Below are positions 45,371 through 53,162 of a DNA stretch of 64,000 nt, piece by piece (within the stretch, counting starts at the first letter, position 1; each line of letters starts with the position of its first letter). The notes under the pieces were generated by a model, which saw only the letters and a list, made by a program, of their open reading frames with translations, was not told where the DNA came from and made no database searches. Source of the stretch: Arachidicoccus sp. BS20 (GTDB taxonomy: Bacteria > Bacteroidota > Bacteroidia > Chitinophagales > Chitinophagaceae); contig NZ_CP015971.1 in assembly GCF_001659705.1 (NCBI RefSeq), forward strand, positions 744,001-808,000, in the 5' to 3' direction. Both the position numbers and the translations under genes were made by a program.

Positions 45371-46678
45371 TTAGTCAACTCTCTTAATCTGCGCGCCCAA
45401 CGCATTCAACCGTTTATCGATATTTTGATAACCTCGGTCGATTTGTTCAATGTTTTGAATAGTGCTTTTTCCTTCGGCGCTCAAGGCTGCAATCAGCAAT
45501 GCTTGCCCGGCGCGAATATCGGGGCTACTCATAGTAATGCCGCGCAGCTGAAATTTTCTGTCAAGCCCTATAACTGTGGCGCGGTGCGGGTCGCAGAGAA
45601 TAATCTGCGCGCCCATATCAATTAATTTATCGGTGAAGAACAAACGGCTTTCAAACATTTTCTGATGAATGAGCACGCTGCCTTTTGCCTGAATTGCCGT
45701 TACCAAAACAATGCTGATTAGATCGGGTGTGAACCCGGGCCAAGGATTGTCGTATATTGTGAGAATGCCTCCGTCCATATAAGTGCTTATTTCGTAATGG
45801 CTTTGTTCGGGAATATAAATATCATCGCCGCGAAATTCCATTTGAATACCGAGTTTTTTGAACTTATCAGGAATAATACCGAGATGCTCAATGCCCGCAT
45901 TTTTAATCGTGAGTTCACTTTGCGTCATGGCTGCAAGCCCTATAAAACTGCCTATTTCAATCATATCCGGCAACATGGAGTGTTCCGTGCCGCTAAGACT
46001 TTCAACGCCTTCGACAATCAGTAAATTACTTCCAATGCCAGAAATTTTTGCGCCCATTCTGTTGAGCATTTTACTGAGCTGTTGCAAGTATGGCTCGCAC
46101 GCTGCGTTATAAATTTCGGTTTTGCCTTTTGCCAAAACCGCCGCCATCAGTACATTTGCCGTTCCTGTAACCGAAGGTTCATCGAGCATCATATACGTTC
46201 CTTGCAAACCTTGTGTTGTAAATTCCAAACAAAAAGTTTCGGGATTGTAACGGAAATCTGCGCCTAATTTTTGAAAACCGATTATATGCGTATCCACTCC
46301 CCGCCTACCGATTTTGTCGCCGCCGGGTTTTGGAATAAACGCTTTCTTAAACCGCGCAAGCATTGGTCCCGCAAGCATTACGCTGCCGCGCAACTTGCTT
46401 CCTTTTTTGCGGAATGCTTCCGAAGAAAGATAATCGACATTCACGTCATCGGCTTTGAAAGCGCAAGCGTGCCGGTCAATGCGATTGACTTTTACACCTA
46501 AATCCCGTAACAATTCTATCAATAAATTTACATCGAGAATATCGGGAATGTTGTTGATTAATACTTCTTCCGAAGTAAGCAATACCGCCGAAATGATTTG
46601 CAACGCCTCGTTTTTCGCCCCCTGCGGAATAATATCGCCACGCAATTTATTCCCTCCAATAACTTCAAATGATGACAT
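45371..46678 (-). CDS. murA: UDP-N-acetylglucosamine 1-carboxyvinyltransferase
   Basis: A 435-residue MurA, which makes the first committed peptidoglycan precursor from UDP-GlcNAc and PEP. The inverted alpha-beta repeats are complete: NKLRGDIIPQGAKNEALQII at the start, FIPKPGGDKIGRRGVDTHII in the active-site loop, EPSVTGTANVLMAAVLAKG, and the terminal TIQNIEQIDRGYQNIDKRL. The active-site cysteine of E. coli MurA (Cys115) is replaced by Asp121 (codon GAC, 46316-46318). This substitution is known in other bacteria to cause fosfomycin insensitivity while keeping activity. The frame opens at 46717; the ATG at 46678 is the likely start. Confidence 0.96.
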   Translation of the reverse strand: MSSFEVIGGNKLRGDIIPQGAKNEALQIISAVLLTSEEVLINNIPDILDVNLLIELLRDLGVKVNRIDRHACAFKADDVNVDYLSSEAFRKKGSKLRGSVMLAGPMLARFKKAFIPKPGGDKIGRRGVDTHIIGFQKLGADFRYNPETFCLEFTTQGLQGTYMMLDEPSVTGTANVLMAAVLAKGKTEIYNAACEPYLQQLSKMLNRMGAKISGIGSNLLIVEGVESLSGTEHSMLPDMIEIGSFIGLAAMTQSELTIKNAGIEHLGIIPDKFKKLGIQMEFRGDDIYIPEQSHYEISTYMDGGILTIYDNPWPGFTPDLISIVLVTAIQAKGSVLIHQKMFESRLFFTDKLIDMGAQIILCDPHRATVIGLDRKFQLRGITMSSPDIRAGQALLIAALSAEGKSTIQNIEQIDRGYQNIDKRLNALGAQIKRVD

Positions 46679-46779
46679 AATTTTGTTTTTTATACAGCGA
46701 ACAAATTTAACATTCAAAAAGTATATCTTAGAGAATTAATCGTGAAGTTTGAAAATATTCTTTTGAAAAACATAGTACT

Positions 46780-47307
46780 ATGCAATTAGAAAATAATTTC
46801 TTAGAAAGTGTCATCAGCCGTTTTGAATCATACAAAACAATGGGCGACAAAACTCTCGCACAACTTTCGGAAGAAGAATGTTTTTACAGGCAGTCAGCAG
46901 CGGTCAACAGCGTTGCTATCATCATTCGGCACATGCACGGCAATATGCTTAGCCGATGGACGAATTTTTTAATGGAAGACGGCGAAAAATCTTGGCGCAA
47001 CAGAGATACAGAATTTGCCGATTTTCGTTGTACAAAGAAAGAATTAGTTGCCATGTGGGACGAAGGGTGGAATTGTTTACTGGATACTTTAAAAAATTTG
47101 CATTCAGAGGATTTGGGAAAAGAAATAACCATTCGCACAGAGCCTTTGAAAGTTTATGACGCCATACTAAGACAACTGATGCATTACAGCTATCATGTTG
47201 GTCAGATTGTTTTATTGGGCAAAATACTAAAAGATGCTTCGTGGCAATCATTATCAATTCCGGTGGGGAAAAGCAATGAGTTCAATACACAAATGGGCAT
47301 GAAATGA
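46780..47307 (+). CDS. DinB/DUF1572-family protein
   Basis: A 175-residue helical protein of the DinB-like metal-dependent superfamily (DUF1572 branch): FLESVISRFESYKTMGDKTL, SVAIIIRHMHGNMLSRWTNF, FRCTKKELVAMWDEGWNCL and RQLMHYSYHVGQIVLLGKIL. Three His residues, in RHMHG and MHYSYH, probably bind a metal. Related proteins such as BstA and bacillithiol S-transferase act in thiol chemistry, but this one cannot be assigned. It lies 5 bases upstream of the next gene, so they form an operon. Confidence 0.88.
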   Translation: MQLENNFLESVISRFESYKTMGDKTLAQLSEEECFYRQSAAVNSVAIIIRHMHGNMLSRWTNFLMEDGEKSWRNRDTEFADFRCTKKELVAMWDEGWNCLLDTLKNLHSEDLGKEITIRTEPLKVYDAILRQLMHYSYHVGQIVLLGKILKDASWQSLSIPVGKSNEFNTQMGMK

Positions 47308-47311
47308 TCGT

Positions 47312-47638
47312 ATGGCAAAATTTATAACTGTCTATTCAAGCATGAGTTTTTCCGAAATATACCTTGTGCGGCATCTGTTGGAGGAACACGGAATTTTTTG
47401 TTTTACCAAAGATGAATTGCTTGCGCAAACAGCACCCTATCTTACCGCATACAGCAACGGAATCCAATTGCAAGTTGAAGAAAAGGATATTATAGAAGCA
47501 GTTTCCATTCTACAGGAACATGGTTATCTCGCACCGAAAATTGAAAAGAGATTCAACGAAACTAAAGTAGTAGCCATTCTGTTCGCAGTATTAATTATTT
47601 TAATGGTCGTGTACTTATGGAGAAAAGGATTGTTGTAA
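47312..47638 (+). CDS. DUF2007-like protein with C-terminal membrane helix
   Basis: A 108-residue protein. The first 75 residues resemble the DUF2007 (putative signal transducing) fold: FITVYSSMSFSEIYLVRHLL, EEHGIFCFTKDELLAQT and GIQLQVEEKDIIEAVSILQE. The last 25 residues form a membrane helix (VVAILFAVLIILMVVYLW). It follows the DinB gene by 4 bases, so the pair is translated together. Function is unknown; the layout suggests a small membrane-tethered sensor. Confidence 0.75.
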   Translation: MAKFITVYSSMSFSEIYLVRHLLEEHGIFCFTKDELLAQTAPYLTAYSNGIQLQVEEKDIIEAVSILQEHGYLAPKIEKRFNETKVVAILFAVLIILMVVYLWRKGLL

Positions 47639-47663
47639 AATACCTGTGCAAATAGCAATAAAA

Positions 47664-47691
47664 AGGGAAAGTCGCTATGTGAACTTTCCCT
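47664..47691 (-). terminator. Terminator of mnmA
   Basis: A 9-bp stem AGGGAAAGT / ACTTTCCCT; on the minus strand it is followed by TTTTTATT. It lies 26 bases after the mnmA stop. Confidence 0.75.
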
Positions 47692-47716
47692 ATAAAAGCA
47701 TTCCGGTTAAAATATA

Positions 47717-48814
47717 TTAAAACGGTATTTCCCGCTGAATAATACCGCCGCCAATTACATCGTCGCCTTCGTAAAACACAGCGCTTTGCCCGGGCGCGAT
47801 GCCTGAAGCGTTGTTGAATAAGCGCACTTTGATTTGTCCGTTTTCATTGAATAATTCGCCGAATGTTCCTTTGTCTTTATAACGGATTTTTGTAAGTACT
47901 TCCCTACCGTTTTCAACATTGGGATATTTTTGCCAGTTGATTTTTCCTACCGTCAGTTCTGTCTTAGCCAAATCTTCTTCATCGCCCAAAACAACTGTGT
48001 TTGTTTCGGGATTAATCGCCGTTACATACACCGGATGACCAACCGCCACCAAACCTTTGCGCTGACCAATTGTGTAGAAAGGATAACCGTTGTGCTTGCC
48101 CAAAATTTTTCCGTTTTTATCTACAAACAATCCGCCTGCAACTTTCTCTTCAAGCCCGTTTACTCTGCGTTTCAGAAAGCCGCGATAATCATTGTCCGGC
48201 ACAAAACAGATTTCATAACTTTCGCTTTTCTTCGCCAACTCGGGATAACCATAATCCGCCGCCATCTGACGAATTTCGGATTTCAGATATTTTCCCAAAG
48301 GCAATAAGGTTCTGCTAAGCAAATCCTGCTCCAAGCCCCAAAGCACGTAACTTTGGTCTTTGGTTTCGTCCAAGCCTTTGCTTAAATAATATCTGCTGTT
48401 TTCATGCTGACGGATATTTGCATAATGTCCTGTCGCAATAAAGTCGCAACCCAAAGCGTCTGCTCGTTTCAGTAAAGCGCGCCATTTGATATGCGTGTTG
48501 CACATGACACATGGATTTGGTGTGCGACCAGCCAAATATTCTTCCACAAAATTCTCTACCACAAAATCGCCGAACTCGTCGCGTATATCCAAAATAAAAT
48601 GCGGAAAACCGTGTTGCACCGCAGCCATGCGCGCATCGTTAAAGCTGTCCACATTACAACAGCCTGTTTCTTTGGAACTGCTGCCGCTGCTCGCGTAATC
48701 CCATGTTTTCATGGTAATGCCAATAACCTCATAGCCCTGCTTGTGCAACATTAATGCAACAACAGTGCTGTCAATTCCGCCGCTCATGGCTACCAAAACT
48801 TTTCCTTTACTCAC
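47717..48814 (-). CDS. mnmA: tRNA-specific 2-thiouridylase
   Basis: A 365-residue MnmA, which puts sulfur on U34 of tRNA-Lys, -Glu and -Gln. The PP-loop VLVAMSGGIDSTVVALML begins at residue 6. Catalytic Cys residues are in GRTPNPCVMCNTHIKW (nucleophile) and SESYEICFVPDND (second Cys), and the C-terminal barrel ends GQSAVFYEGDDVIGGGII. All required motifs are present. The start is GTG at 48814, with a TACCTTTG promoter box at 48838-48831 on the minus strand. Confidence 0.96.
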   Translation of the reverse strand: MSKGKVLVAMSGGIDSTVVALMLHKQGYEVIGITMKTWDYASSGSSSKETGCCNVDSFNDARMAAVQHGFPHFILDIRDEFGDFVVENFVEEYLAGRTPNPCVMCNTHIKWRALLKRADALGCDFIATGHYANIRQHENSRYYLSKGLDETKDQSYVLWGLEQDLLSRTLLPLGKYLKSEIRQMAADYGYPELAKKSESYEICFVPDNDYRGFLKRRVNGLEEKVAGGLFVDKNGKILGKHNGYPFYTIGQRKGLVAVGHPVYVTAINPETNTVVLGDEEDLAKTELTVGKINWQKYPNVENGREVLTKIRYKDKGTFGELFNENGQIKVRLFNNASGIAPGQSAVFYEGDDVIGGGIIQREIPF

Positions 48815-48924
48815 GATTCAAAAATTTATGCAAAGGTAAAGCTAATTTGAGAATACATTGGCGAAGTCGTGTCACGGCTTCGTCAGGAAAACAATTCAAA
48901 CGGAACCAAAATACCCAATCGTTA

Positions 48925-48932
48925 TATATTTG
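48925..48932 (+). promoter_or_regulatory. Candidate -7 box for the AraC gene
   Basis: TATATTTG fits TAnnTTTG and lies 19 bases before the ATG at 48952. Confidence 0.45.
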
Positions 48933-48951
48933 CCCAATACGAAAGCAACAA

Positions 48952-49707
48952 ATGAACAACGGTTTACTTTATCATTTCGCCAAAGCCGATAAATCAATTT
49001 TCGATTTTATCTATTGCTTTTCGTCGCTGCAAAACCTTTCTGCCGTGAGAGAAGGCGTGATTATTCCAAACGGGAAAATTGATTTATCTTTTTCCAAAGC
49101 CACAGATGGACAGTTTCGTATTTCGCTTCTGGGTTTAGAGACAAAACCAAAATTCATTCCTAAACAAAATAATATTTCCAGCTTCTTTGCTATCAATTTT
49201 AATCCGCTTGCGGTGGAATATATTTTTTAATATTCTATCGCAGGTATACTGGACAGCGGCAAAATATTGCCGGATGACTTTTTGGATTTCAACGCAGATG
49301 ATTTGAACGATTTTGACGCATTCTGCACAAAAGCAACGCAAAAAATCCAATCGCTTTTACCAAAAGAAATAGACGAACGAAAACGTAAATTGTTTGAATT
49401 GATTTTTGCAACCAACGGAGAACTTTCCGTGAAAGAACTTTCCGAAAAAGTGTATTGGAGCGCGCGGCAAATCAATCAGTATTTCAACAAGCAGTTCGGG
49501 CTTTCATTAAAAGCATATTGCAATATTCTTCGTTTCCAGGCTTCTCTTTCGCATATCAAAGAAGGCCAGCTTTTTCCGCAGCTCAACTATTACGACCAAT
49601 CGTATTTCATCAAAGAAATCAAAAGGCTTTCCGGCGCTTCGCCCAAAGAATTATTTAAAAATGAAAATGACCGGTTTTTACAATTTTTGGTTGACGATAC
49701 AGGATAA
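48952..49707 (+). pseudogene. AraC-family regulator interrupted by an in-frame stop
   Basis: The ATG at 48952 opens a frame whose first 92 codons read as an N-terminal DUF6597-like domain (YHFAKADKSIFDFIYCFSSL, VREGVIIPNGKIDL). A TAA at 49228-49230 (codon 93) ends it. The same frame then continues without another stop to 49707: AGILDSGKILPDDFLDFNAD, then an AraC helix-turn-helix pair (ELSVKELSEKVYWSARQINQ, YDQSYFIKEIKRLSGASPKE). Without the TAA the protein would have 251 residues, normal for DUF6597-AraC proteins. Both halves keep good family sequence, so the stop looks recent. A separate internal start (TTG at 49267) could still make the DNA-binding half. Confidence 0.8.
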
Positions 49708-49786
49708 ATGCCCGACAGCTCTGCCGCGAATAAAATTTTATTTTAAATTTGACTGATAGATTTTTATTTCCGCCAAACATCGAATC

Positions 49787-50374
49787 ATGAGCGACTTGCC
49801 AAATACAACTTTGCAACACATTTATCGCAGCAACATCCTGACCAGTAAAATACTGGAAGAAGTTTTTCGGGCACATACAGAAGTAGTTTTTCAGAAAAAC
49901 GAATTTCTATTAAAAGAAGACCAGACTGCCAACGAATATTATTGTCTTGAAAACGGTTTGGTTCGTTCATTTGTTCACGATTACAAAGGCAACGATATTA
50001 CCACACAGTTTTTCTGCAACAATGAAATTGTGATTGAAGTCAATTCCTTGTTTTTGCAAATACCTGCAAAAGAAAATATCCAAGCATTGACACCATGCAA
50101 ATGCTGGAAGATTACGCTCGAAGACTTTCAACACTTATATCAAACCATTCCGGAAATTGCCGAATGGGGACGCGCATGGATGTCGCAACGGCTGTTCTTA
50201 TTAAAACAATGTTCCGTTTCTATGATTACAGACTCGGCAACCGACAGGTATCTGGCTTTGCAAAAAGAACATCCGCAAATTTTAAGAGAAGCGCCCATCA
50301 AAGATATCGCTTCTTATCTTGGTATTACCGACACTTCACTAAGCAGAATAAGAAAAGAAGTAGCAAAAGCGTAA
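49787..50374 (+). CDS. Crp/Fnr-family transcriptional regulator
   Basis: A 195-residue regulator with an N-terminal cyclic-nucleotide-binding-type beta roll (FQKNEFLLKEDQTANEYYCL, ENGLVRSFVHDYKGNDITTQ) and a C-terminal winged helix (IKDIASYLGITDTSLSRIRK). Residues that bind cAMP in E. coli Crp are not recognisable, so the effector is probably different or absent, as in many short Bacteroidota Crp/Fnr proteins. It precedes the VOC gene by 67 bases and may control the genes that follow. Confidence 0.88.
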   Translation: MSDLPNTTLQHIYRSNILTSKILEEVFRAHTEVVFQKNEFLLKEDQTANEYYCLENGLVRSFVHDYKGNDITTQFFCNNEIVIEVNSLFLQIPAKENIQALTPCKCWKITLEDFQHLYQTIPEIAEWGRAWMSQRLFLLKQCSVSMITDSATDRYLALQKEHPQILREAPIKDIASYLGITDTSLSRIRKEVAKA

Positions 50375-50441
50375 GCAATTTCTTGTCCTATGGCAAGTTG
50401 ATTTAATGTACTACTGAATACTTTTGTAAAAAATAAAAACA

Positions 50442-50876
50442 ATGGCACACACATCCATCTATCTGAACTTTAATGGCAATGCCGAAGAAGCATTTAACCA
50501 TTACAAAACAGTTTTCGGAGCAGAATTTTCAACACCGCTGATAAGAATGAAAGACATTCCTGCACAGCCCGGAATGCCCGAACTTTCAGAAGCCGACAAA
50601 AACAAAGTAATGCACGTTGCATTACCCATTCTCGGCGGCACACAAATTATGGCGAGCGATATGCTGGAAAGTTTTGGGCATAAACTGGTAGAAGGCAACA
50701 ATGTTACTATCAGCTTAAATCCCGACACAAAAGCCGAAGCCGATCGCTTATACAAAGAACTTTCAACAGGCATCACGGACGGCGTTGCTCCGCACGATGA
50801 ATTTTGGGGTTATTGGGGAACTTGTAAAGATAAGTTTGGCGTTCGTTGGATGTTCAATGTTTCAAATCAACAATAA
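50442..50876 (+). CDS. VOC-superfamily protein (PhnB-like)
   Basis: A 144-residue vicinal-oxygen-chelate protein of the PhnB/3-demethylubiquinone-methyltransferase-like group: HTSIYLNFNGNAEEAFNHYK, VFGAEFSTPLIRMKDIP, HVALPILGGTQIMASDM and PHDEFWGYWGTCKDKFGVRW. The core repeats of the betaalphabetabetabeta fold are visible. Members often bind metals or act in antibiotic or aldehyde detoxification, but the substrate here is unknown. It ends one base before the GTG start of the next gene. Confidence 0.9.
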   Translation: MAHTSIYLNFNGNAEEAFNHYKTVFGAEFSTPLIRMKDIPAQPGMPELSEADKNKVMHVALPILGGTQIMASDMLESFGHKLVEGNNVTISLNPDTKAEADRLYKELSTGITDGVAPHDEFWGYWGTCKDKFGVRWMFNVSNQQ

Positions 50877-50877
50877 C

Positions 50878-51747
50878 GTGAAACCAATAATTGTAATCTT
50901 CAGTTTGATATTTTTCACTTTGACAGCGTGCAAAACAGTACCTAAAACAATGGCGACAGCAACGACAGACAAATTGACTTTTGACAGCGGATATTCCGAA
51001 GTGAACGGATTGAAAATGTATTACGAAATTTATGGACAAGGCAAACCGCTTGTTCTTATTCACGGTGGCGGCTCGACCATTCAATCCAATTTTGAGAAAG
51101 TTATTCCGTTGTTCGCAAAAGACAAAAAAGTAATTGCCGTTGAATTACAAGCACACGGACGGACAAGCGACAGAAACGCAGACTTGACATTTGAGCAAGA
51201 TGCAGACGACATTGCAACGCTTCTTAAAAATCTAAATATTGACAAAGCGGACTTTTTCGGTTTCAGCAACGGTGGAACAACAACTTTGCAAATTGCAATC
51301 AGACACTCAGTAATCGTAAATAAAATTGTTGTTGGTTCTGCACTTGCAAAACGCAATGGAGTTCCAGATTGGTTTTGGGATTTTATGAAACAAGCGAAAT
51401 TGGAAAATATGCCCGAACAACTGAAAACGGCATACAAACAAGTCGCGCCCGACACAAATGGTTTGCAAATAATGCACGACAGAGATGCAAAACGAATGGT
51501 AAATTTCAAAGACATTTCGGACGAACAAATAAAATCAATTAAAGTGCCGACCTTAATCATCATTGCCGACAAAGACGTAATTACGCCCGAACACGCTATT
51601 GAATTGCACAGACAAATTGCAAACTCTGAACTTGCAATAATTCCGGGCGGGCACGGAGAATATATTGGCGAAATCACAACACTAAAACCGGACACAAAAG
51701 AAAGTGATTTTGTTGTACCGATGATTGAAAAGTTTTTGAACAAATAA
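50878..51747 (+). CDS. Alpha/beta-hydrolase lipoprotein
   Basis: A 289-residue alpha/beta hydrolase. The oxyanion region is VLIHGGGSTIQSNF, the nucleophile Ser sits in FFGFSNGGTTTLQIA, the Asp in IIADKDVITPEHAI and the His in IIPGGHGEYIG, so the triad is complete. The N-terminus KPIIVIFSLIFFTLTAC is a lipoprotein signal. I chose the GTG at 50878, directly after the previous stop; an ATG at 50857 overlapping that gene is possible. Asp is mostly GAC here, about 17 of 22 codons by my reading, unlike the GAT-rich neighbours, which hints at a different origin. Confidence 0.85.
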   Translation: MKPIIVIFSLIFFTLTACKTVPKTMATATTDKLTFDSGYSEVNGLKMYYEIYGQGKPLVLIHGGGSTIQSNFEKVIPLFAKDKKVIAVELQAHGRTSDRNADLTFEQDADDIATLLKNLNIDKADFFGFSNGGTTTLQIAIRHSVIVNKIVVGSALAKRNGVPDWFWDFMKQAKLENMPEQLKTAYKQVAPDTNGLQIMHDRDAKRMVNFKDISDEQIKSIKVPTLIIIADKDVITPEHAIELHRQIANSELAIIPGGHGEYIGEITTLKPDTKESDFVVPMIEKFLNK

Positions 51748-51828
51748 CACTTGCGGAAACAATATTCAAATTGTAGAAATGCTTTAAGACAGAAGAACAA
51801 ACGAACAAACACATTTAATCCTAAAAAT

Positions 51829-52209
51829 ATGGCAACACATTTCGCACCCGAACTGCATATTCCGAAAGGCACGTTAAACATTGATTTTTACACCAGGTTC
51901 GGAGCAACGGAACATTTTTGTTTTCGCAACGATGACGGAAGCATTCATGTTGCAGAGTTGGAAATAAACGGCGCTGTTTTTCATCTGCACGAAACTATGC
52001 GTTGGTTTGATGCGCTTGAACCTGTAAATGCCAAAGGCGTAACAGCGGTTATCGGTTTGTTTGTGGACGATGTTCACGAAGTTTTTAACCGCGCCATTTC
52101 CGCGGGTGCAACAGAAATCAGCCCTGTGACAGACCACGAATATGGTTACAGGCAAGGAATGTTTAAAGACCCGTTCGGGCACTATTGGCAAATACAGAAA
52201 AAAATATAA
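51829..52209 (+). CDS. VOC-superfamily protein (glyoxalase-like)
   Basis: A 126-residue VOC protein of the YdeI/PhnB kind, with the fold core LNIDFYTRFGATEHFCFRND, VAELEINGAVFHLHETMRWF and the closing DHEYGYRQGMFKDPFGHYWQ that is usual for bleomycin-resistance/glyoxalase-type folds. His and Glu residues at the expected metal positions are present. The frame opens at 51751, but the ATG at 51829 starts at the conserved strand. The substrate is unknown. It is the second VOC gene within 1.5 kb. Confidence 0.87.
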   Translation: MATHFAPELHIPKGTLNIDFYTRFGATEHFCFRNDDGSIHVAELEINGAVFHLHETMRWFDALEPVNAKGVTAVIGLFVDDVHEVFNRAISAGATEISPVTDHEYGYRQGMFKDPFGHYWQIQKKI

Positions 52210-52240
52210 GCAAGCCGACAAATTCAATGATAATATTTAG

Positions 52241-52762
52241 ATGAGCGACAGAAATTTTAATCCGTTTCCAGTTCTGAAAACCGACAGGCTTACGTTGAGG
52301 CAACTTGTAAGCAGCGATGACAATGAAATATTTGCTTTGCGTTCAAACGAAACCGTAAACAAATATCTCGGCAGGAAGCCTGCAAAATCAGCGAATGATG
52401 CAAAGGCTTTTATTCAGACTATTCATGAAAATATCCAAAAGAACGATTCCATTTATTGGGCAATCACGTTGAACGGAACAGATAAATTAATTGGAACAAT
52501 CTGCTTATTTGATTTTTCGGAAGATAATCTGAAAGCAGAAACCGGATATGAATTGTTACCGGATTTTCAGGGAAAAGGAATAATGCAGGAAGCATTTTCA
52601 AAAGTGATAGATTTTGCAATTCAACACGTCGGGCTAAAATCAATAGAAGCATATACACATTCTGAAAATCAACATTCAATAAGGCTTTTGGAAAAATTTA
52701 ATTTTAAAAAGAATAGCACGGAAGGAAATTTTATCACATACAAATTGACCTGTGAAGATTAA
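52241..52762 (+). CDS. GNAT acetyltransferase (RimJ/RimL-like)
   Basis: A 173-residue GNAT protein: LKTDRLTLRQLVSSDDNEIF at the start, GTICLFDFSEDNLKAETGYE in the central strands, the acetyl-CoA P-loop region LLPDFQGKGIMQEAFSKVID and IEAYTHSENQHSIRLLEKFN with the terminal helix. These are typical of RimJ/RimL-type N-acetyltransferases that modify ribosomal proteins or small amines, including antibiotics. The substrate is not evident. It starts 31 bases after the VOC gene. Confidence 0.92.
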   Translation: MSDRNFNPFPVLKTDRLTLRQLVSSDDNEIFALRSNETVNKYLGRKPAKSANDAKAFIQTIHENIQKNDSIYWAITLNGTDKLIGTICLFDFSEDNLKAETGYELLPDFQGKGIMQEAFSKVIDFAIQHVGLKSIEAYTHSENQHSIRLLEKFNFKKNSTEGNFITYKLTCED

Positions 52763-52798
52763 AGCAAGAATAAACAACCGCTAAACAGTTTGGAGAAT

Positions 52799-53053
52799 GT
52801 GAAAAAAGCCGCAAATACATTATCTATTCCATCTTATTTGATTGATGATAATACTGTCACTAAAATCATTGACAATAATATTGAAATCATTTCCGAAAAA
52901 CATTGGAAATTGATTATTCCTGAACAAGCGACATACAGCTAAGAGAGTAACTGCCGCGCGGCTGCAACGCAAGATACGCTGGACAATACCGCAATCATGT
53001 TTTCAAAAAACGGATTGGAACAAATGGTCGGATTTTTTAGTGCGTCGCATTAA
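52799..53053 (+). pseudogene. Remnant of a small gene (two in-frame pieces)
   Basis: The 400 bases between the GNAT and ABC-F genes hold one frame from GTG 52799 to TAA 53053 that is cut by TAA at 52940-52942. The first piece encodes 47 residues (AANTLSIPSYLIDDNTVTKI, ISEKHWKLIIPEQ); the second runs TLDNTAIMFSKNGLEQMVGF and ends FSASH. Both pieces look protein-like rather than random but I do not recognise them. They may be the remains of one degraded gene or of two fused fragments. The rest of the spacer shows only a promoter box at 53126. Confidence 0.35.
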
Positions 53054-53125
53054 TTTTTTTTCTGCCGGTCTAATATTCCTGTAAAAACATCATCATATTT
53101 TCATATCCTTTTGCCCGATAAATGT

Positions 53126-53133
53126 TACTTTTG
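53126..53133 (+). promoter_or_regulatory. Candidate -7 box for the ABC-F gene
   Basis: TACTTTTG, 29 bases before the ATG at 53163; the -33 element is weak. Confidence 0.45.
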
Positions 53134-53162
53134 CACTTCTCAAAAATCTATCTTCTTAATAC

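Noticed and set aside
51081-51881. 266-residue open frame opposite to the alpha/beta hydrolase
   Set aside because: A shadow of the GAC-rich coding strand; cysteine- and serine-rich with no coherent fold. The forward gene has a full catalytic triad.
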